The notes beneath the pieces were generated by a model that saw only the letters and a list, made by a program, of their open reading frames with translations, was not told the origin of the DNA and ran no database searches. From contig OX352761.1 of NCBI GenBank assembly GCA_947095585.1, positions 132,648,277-132,712,276 on the forward strand: DNA of 64,000 nt, read 5' to 3'. This DNA comes from Nephrocerus scutellatus (Eukaryota > Arthropoda > Insecta > Diptera > Pipunculidae). The translations under genes and the position numbers were made by a program. Of this stretch, positions 59,202 through 64,000 are shown piece after piece; position 1 is the stretch's first letter, and the number at the start of each line of letters is the position of its first letter.

Positions 59202-60566
59202 GTTAAAAATAGTACAATAGCCTGTTTGTTAGACATCGAAAAAGCTTTCGATAGCGTCTGGACAAACGGGCTTCTGTACAAACTTATAAGATGTGGTTTC
59301 CCCATTTATATTGTGAAAATAATTAAAAATTTTCTTTTTAACAGGGTCTTTTTTGTACAGGTGTATGGCAGCCCATCGACAAGGAAAAGGATTAAAGCTG
59401 GAGTTCCCCAAGGCTCCAGACTTGGACCAGTCCTATTTAGCATGTTCACGGCGGATCAACCCACCAATACAGCCGGAACAAGGACCATGCTTTTCGCGGA
59501 TTACTCCATTACGTATGCCGTTTCCCGCTCTCCTGAGATAGCTGCCCGAAGAGTGGAGGAACACCTCCGAAATCTTTGGGAGTACTACCTGAAGTGGGGA
59601 CTGAAGATCAACGCCAACAAAAAGGAACTCATCTGCTTCCGAGTACCAGCAACCGAAACAAGGATAAGAAAAATCGCAAGCCGGTGCAGAGCCTTAAAAA
59701 TCACCCTTCCGGATAACACGACAGTAAACACCAAGGCAGAGACTAACTACCTGGGAATCAACTTTACTAGGAGGCTCAAGTTCAACTCTCACATCGATAA
59801 AACAATGAAAAAAGCGAACTACGCTCTTCATTTGTTGCACCCGCTACTAAAAAGACGAAACGGACCAGGCTGCTCATCTACAAGCACCTCATCAGGCCAG
59901 TGATAACCTATGGCTATCCCATATGGTTCATCGTCTCACCAACAACGATGAAGAAGATCTCCCTATTTGAAAGGAAGGTACTTAGGATCTGTACAGGACT
60001 CTGGAGGGTGCCAAACAGCTATAAGTTTGTGTCGACTGCAAGACTTTACGAAGCAGCTGGTCTGCTGCCAATAACCGACCACTTGTTCCAAATGGCGAGG
60101 AAATTCGTCGACGGATTGGAAACTCATCCAAGTCCTGAGATGCAAGGACTGAGGAGCGAAGAAATCGAGCCAAGTCACCGGTACATACACATCAGAGGAT
60201 TCACAGATGCTAGATTCGACGACATCCTTAATAATCAAGACGTCTCCTTCTACGAGAAGGCCAGCGATCAACATTACAGAGGCTAAAGATCGCCCTGTTT
60301 ATACCCCCTTTTATATTTTTTTTTTCATTTTTATTTTATTTTAAAATTTATTGTTTAAAATTAAATTGCTTTAAATATTACATGTAGTAGATTAAGAAGT
60401 CAAAAATATTGTTTAATTATAAGCAATACAAAATAAATTAAAACAATGTAAATACGTCGGGCCCCTATTGTTGAGCCGACACTTATTAATAATAGTTATA
60501 AGTTTAGTTTTAAGTCAAAATTGTATATTACTTAAATGTTTAATAAATATCTTAATCTAAAAAAAA
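59202..60566 (+). mobile_element. 5'-truncated LINE with perfect 14-bp target-site duplication
   Basis: 'tgcaaaacttgttt' at 59188-59201 is repeated exactly at 60567-60580, and the right copy follows an A-rich tail ('ctaaaaaaaa'), the classic product of target-primed reverse transcription. The plus strand encodes the RT from 'LDIEKAFDSVWTNGLLYKLI' through 'GVPQGSRLGPVLFSMFTADQ' to the C-terminus 'DHLFQMARKFVDGLE', ending at a TAA/TAG-type stop at 60286. One frameshift lies near 59860-59890. The catalytic FADD box reads FADY, so it is inactive. It is otherwise well preserved, so insertion is relatively recent. Jockey-like by sequence. Confidence 0.9.
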
Positions 60567-60599
60567 TGCAAAACTTGTTTTTTTATGAACTTTTAAATG

Positions 60600-61265
60600 A
60601 GTGGCAAAACTGGAGTAATGTTGAAACTCCCAATTGTATATTTTTAAGTCCACCTGAAATCCTAATGCTAAAGTTCAAGTGACCAGAGTCCGTTAATAAT
60701 TTCTCTCAATTTTTATTATTTTTATAATGTTGTTTACACGTGGGCCTTATGGAATAGAAGAAAGGAGGAGATGTCAGCGAATCATACAGACTCGGAACAT
60801 GGAGACTGGCAATTTATTCCACATTGGTCTAATAAACTTCTTTTGAAGCATATCTACTTGATAGTTGTGCGGGCTTTTTTGGTTGGTTAGGCATTGGACT
60901 ACAAACGAATCTGGTGTTGTTGGCCTTCAAAGGAGACGTCGACTTGTTCCTGAAGGTCCGAATTATACAATAGAGGATCCAAGAATTTTGAAGGCTACCT
61001 TACGTTACTATTTGTAATATTTTCTTCGTCAAGGTTTTTTGTAGTTTTCCCTGACCATAATCGACTGATTAAGGCAATTGGACTCGCGTCATTTTAGTTT
61101 GGTGGTCGTTTTCCGTATTTTATTTCAATGAACAGGGAGAATTCTGAGAAAATAAATTTAAACCGGCTACTTCAAACGGGAGAAATGCGATATATTGTAA
61201 TTTAATTTTTAAATTCTCTATATTAACTTCGCGTGCACGTGGCTGGCTGGCTGGCTGGCTGGTCA
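60600..61265. other. Unassigned, faint LINE-B 3' similarity
   Basis: 60740-60870 resembles the LINE-B 3' region ('aggaggagatgtcag', 'ttattccacatt'). The rest is unrecognised. A short 'ctgg' microsatellite lies at 61241-61262. Confidence 0.4.
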
Positions 61266-61269
61266 GATT

Positions 61270-61480
61270 TTCTGATCAATTTTTAGCCCACTTCCCATGG
61301 CCCGATTTTATTGAAATTTTGCACACATGTATATATGTATGTGACAATACTTTCTATTAAAATTTGAGGCCCCTCGGACCTCGGGTTCTTTAAATTTTGT
61401 ACACATGTGTGTCTTCGATGGAAAACACTTTTTGTAAAAATTTGGAGCAATCGGCCCCTTGGGGACCCTGAATATACAAT
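61270..61480 (+). repeat. Family A minisatellite, two diverged units
   Basis: 'cacttcccatggcccgattt', 'acacatgtgtgtcttcgatg', 'aacactttttgtaaaaattt' blocks as in the other family A arrays. Confidence 0.65.
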
Positions 61481-61574
61481 TTTTAAATATCGCATCAGAT
61501 CACGGCAAAGTCTGAGCTCTGTGCTTTGTGAGCAGCGCTGTTCCCTGCCGCTGCGTAATTTGGTGGATGGCACC

Positions 61575-61804
61575 AAAACCTTCTCTATAGAAAGCCCAAT
61601 GCATACTAATGCTGTAAACCAATCCAAAACGCGTCTGTATTTTGGAATGTGAATACAGTGTACAAAAAATAAGTAGCCGCAAAGAGCGAGAAACGAAAGA
61701 TGTGGTAGTGGGAAACAGAAAGATGTTATATGGATTTTGCTCTTTAGTTGATTACTAATACAAATACGTTTTGGATAGTATTTGTGTACGATCGGAACAG
61801 TTGC
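61575..61804 (+). mobile_element. MITE unit 1 (left end only)
   Basis: Starts with the terminal sequence 'aaaaccttctctatagaaag' and continues with the same body as unit 2, but runs directly into unit 2 after 230 bp without its own right end. Confidence 0.75.
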
Positions 61805-62104
61805 AAAACCTTCTCTATAGAAAGCCCAACTCTACGCATACTAATGCTGTAAACCAAGACCAAACGCATGTGTGTTTGTGGGATGTGAATACAGTGTACA
61901 AAAAATAAGAAGTCGCAAAGAGCGAGAAACGTAAGATGTGGTAGTGGGAAACAGAAATATTTTATATGGATTTTGCTCTTTAGTTGATTACTAAATACAA
62001 ATACGTTTGGTCTCAATCTAAGCATGTATCTGTGTACGATCGGAACAGTTGGGCTTTCTATAGAGAAGGTTTTGAACAGTTGGGCTTTCTATAGAGAAGG
62101 TTTT
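61805..62104 (+). mobile_element. MITE unit 2 with 26-bp inverted ends and a duplicated right end
   Basis: The left terminus 61805-61830 is the exact reverse complement of 62048-62073 (26 bp). A second copy of the right terminus follows at 62079-62104 after 5 bp. The body has 'tacagtgtacaaaaaataag' and 'tgtggtagtgggaaacag' and no coding capacity. Related to the intronic copy at 8570-8830. The right end of the array touches the duplication junction at 62106. Confidence 0.85.
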
Positions 62105-62106
62105 GT

Positions 62107-64000
62107 TGTACGTTGCAATATCTCCATTCTTATGGATGGGGCACAGGAAGTCTCTTCGCCAGTCTTCGGACATCGTTTCTTCCTCCCATATTTGCACTAT
62201 TAGTTCATGAGTTGCTTGGTGTAGTGAGGGATCTCCTGATTTAATGAGCTCCGCTGGGATACCATGTGATACTGAGGTTGCAGTATATGTAACGAGGTGT
62301 TTATTGCGTCATACCGCGGACTCTTTGGTAGAACTTCCGCGACTGGTGCGCGGTACTCGCTCTCTGTACTGTTTTAGTAAACGGACGAAATTCTGGTGAA
62401 TTGTTTATATCTTCTGAGCACTTTATATTTTTCTTCGCGTGCCAACAACATTCTGACGTTCAGTCGCTAGCTTACATTCGTCCTCGAACCAGTCGTTCCG
62501 ATCTCTACGACTACTGCCTATGATGGAGTCAGAACATCTAGGCCCCAAGACTTACTCTCCCAGCATTTAGGCCGAGTCCTACCGCTTGACATACATGTTG
62601 ACTCGAATCTGATTCGCGGAGCGGCCTTTAGTGATGATGCAACTCGTGCTCGAAGCACCATGCCAACAAGATAGTGGTACGAGTCGATGTTGCCACCTCG
62701 GTACTTTCGTACCGTCATCATATTCGGGTTGTGGCGGCGGCCTACCAATACGTGGTCTATCTGTGTGGGGTAACGTACGCTCCCTCGTAAAAAAGAGAGA
62801 TTTCACCTTATTTTTTTATAGGATGTGTAAAAAAATCAACATGTCAGAGAAGGCAAAAATAGATGTTGCAAAAATAATGTTCGTACTATCGCTTGCGAGA
62901 TCAATCAGAGGGATCATGATCTGTTGACAAATTAAAAGAACCTAAAATGAACGGGAAAAATTACAAAGAAAATGTTCCCCAACCACAACGGAAAAACGAA
63001 AATTTTCAGACTAGCCTCCAATTCAGCTGTTTCGAGAGCTAAAATCAGAGAAGTAAATGGTGTTACTGCAAGTAAATCTACCGTTCGTCGTGCGATTCGT
63101 AGTGACAAACACCTCAAGCGACTAAATCTGATGAAAAAACCACCACTTATTTCTTTAAGATAAAGGAGTTATACAATGAGGCCAAGTAATCGAACCTCAT
63201 TCCAGGCAAGCTTAACGGCATCGATAATCGCTTCCTTATCATTGTAATGTTTTCCACCTTTGTACACTTTTCGTAAGCCAGCCCGAGACATTTTATGTTA
63301 TGGTCTGTTAAGGTCTGGGGAATGTGGTGACCATGGTAAAAGTTCAACATTTTCATTGGTACTAAACTTATCGGAACACCAAACAAACATATGGTGTGAA
63401 TATGAACCAAATCCCAACCATAAACACAAATTGTCGTAAATATCTCGACTAATGCGCCCCTAACTTAACTTAAACTTATCCGAGCACCAAACGATCATAA
63501 AGTGTGAATATGGCTTCGATTCGTGGTTTAGGCAGGATGAGGCGACATACAAGCGTTATATCCATACAGACAAACAAAAAGACAGCGACAATTATGTTAT
63601 TAGGCGATTATATTAATTTATTAATTTAAAATAAAAATTGATTTCCTGAAAAAAACCAAAAACAGAACTTTTTTCATTCATTTGTAAGGTGCTTCTAATT
63701 TTATGAACTATAACTGGAGAAATATCAATTTTATCCCCCAAAATGATGTGCTTCTAATTTAGTGAACCGCAGTGTATAAGCGGAGTAATTGCAAGGTACG
63801 CGCGTAGCTCGCTCCTCAGTTTTTAATTTCAAAGATCCGCAAATTTAGCTCCCTTTTATGATGTGAGAAGTATACGGTGTACGAGTAACACACGTCTGCA
63901 ATATACAGTTTACGTTACTGCAATATTAGATATGTATCTGTATCTACAATAGTCACTGCTGTACGTGTTGTCCCTTGGACATTTATTTGGTAACAACAGC
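62107..64000. repeat. Second copy of 56648-58541, running off the window
   Basis: Contains, in order, the minus-strand LINE endonuclease/RT part (62107-62809), the scrambled Tc1 element (62809-63779) and the 130-bp repeat (63814-63949). Every reading frame matches the first copy exactly. No unique gene here. Confidence 0.9.

Larger units (their letters stand above)
56648..62106. repeat. Putative 5459-bp tandem duplication, unit 1
   Basis: Sequence from 56648 reappears at 62107 at a constant offset of 5459 and continues to the end of the window. I saw no mismatch in the stretches compared. The unit covers part of the RTE LINE, the scrambled Tc1 element, the 59202-60566 LINE and the MITE pair. 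Confidence 0.85.

Noticed and set aside
1..64000. CRISPR arrays, operons, bacterial ribosome-binding sites
   Set aside because: The DNA is clearly eukaryotic (spliced genes, LINEs, SINEs); repeat arrays here lack uniform repeat/spacer structure.

Overview
This window is animal DNA. The compact genes have short introns (mostly 56-90 bp), lie in AT-rich sequence and are surrounded by non-LTR retrotransposons, Tc1/mariner elements, MITEs and SINEs. The recognisable genes (mitochondrial ribosomal protein L1, a nac-type GDP-fucose transporter, a ZNFX1-like helicase and a twin/CCR4 deadenylase) read most like a higher fly. I infer Diptera, possibly a tephritid-like fruit fly, but the species cannot be fixed from sequence alone.

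Layout. 1-2.96 kb: a decayed LINE and two degenerate minisatellite families. 5.0-15.4 kb (minus): a 15-exon gene whose exon phases all agree. It encodes 1732 residues that I cannot name, with four copies of an F-x-x-K-x-x-x-W motif. Its last-exon region is tandemly duplicated (2914-4580 and 4586-6252). 15.5-21.6 kb: retroelement debris, including a DNA-level fragment of the helicase gene found 10 kb away. 21.7-24.2 kb: mRpL1 (plus) and nac (minus) converge with 52 bp between stop codons. 25.7-30.2 kb (plus): a 935-residue ZNFX1-like SF1 helicase in nine exons. One intron of this gene appears to be GC-AG and has filled with repeats and a SINE. 30.4-34.65 kb: LINE copies and a tRNA-derived SINE. 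36.8-39.0 kb (minus): the C-terminal nuclease exons of twin; its leucine-rich-repeat exons were not found. 39.3-50.3 kb: mostly unassigned sequence with LINE fragments and one MITE. 50.4-52.6 kb (minus): an intronless 747-residue low-complexity protein. 53.6-64 kb: a nested transposon region. A minus-strand RTE-like LINE is split by a Tc1 element, which is itself split by a Helitron. A second, scrambled Tc1 element and a 5'-truncated LINE with a 14-bp target-site duplication follow. Sequence from 56648 onward recurs at 62107 and runs off the window end, as expected for a tandem duplication with a 5459-bp unit.

The host genes show no evident joint pathway: they cover mitochondrial translation, Golgi fucosylation, RNA surveillance or silencing, mRNA deadenylation and two unnamed proteins. 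I did not find a clearly new multi-gene system. The points most worth checking are the unnamed motif-repeat protein, the helicase without zinc fingers and with a GC-AG intron, and the two recent tandem duplications. All splice models were built by hand from splice signals and phase agreement. They have no transcript support here.
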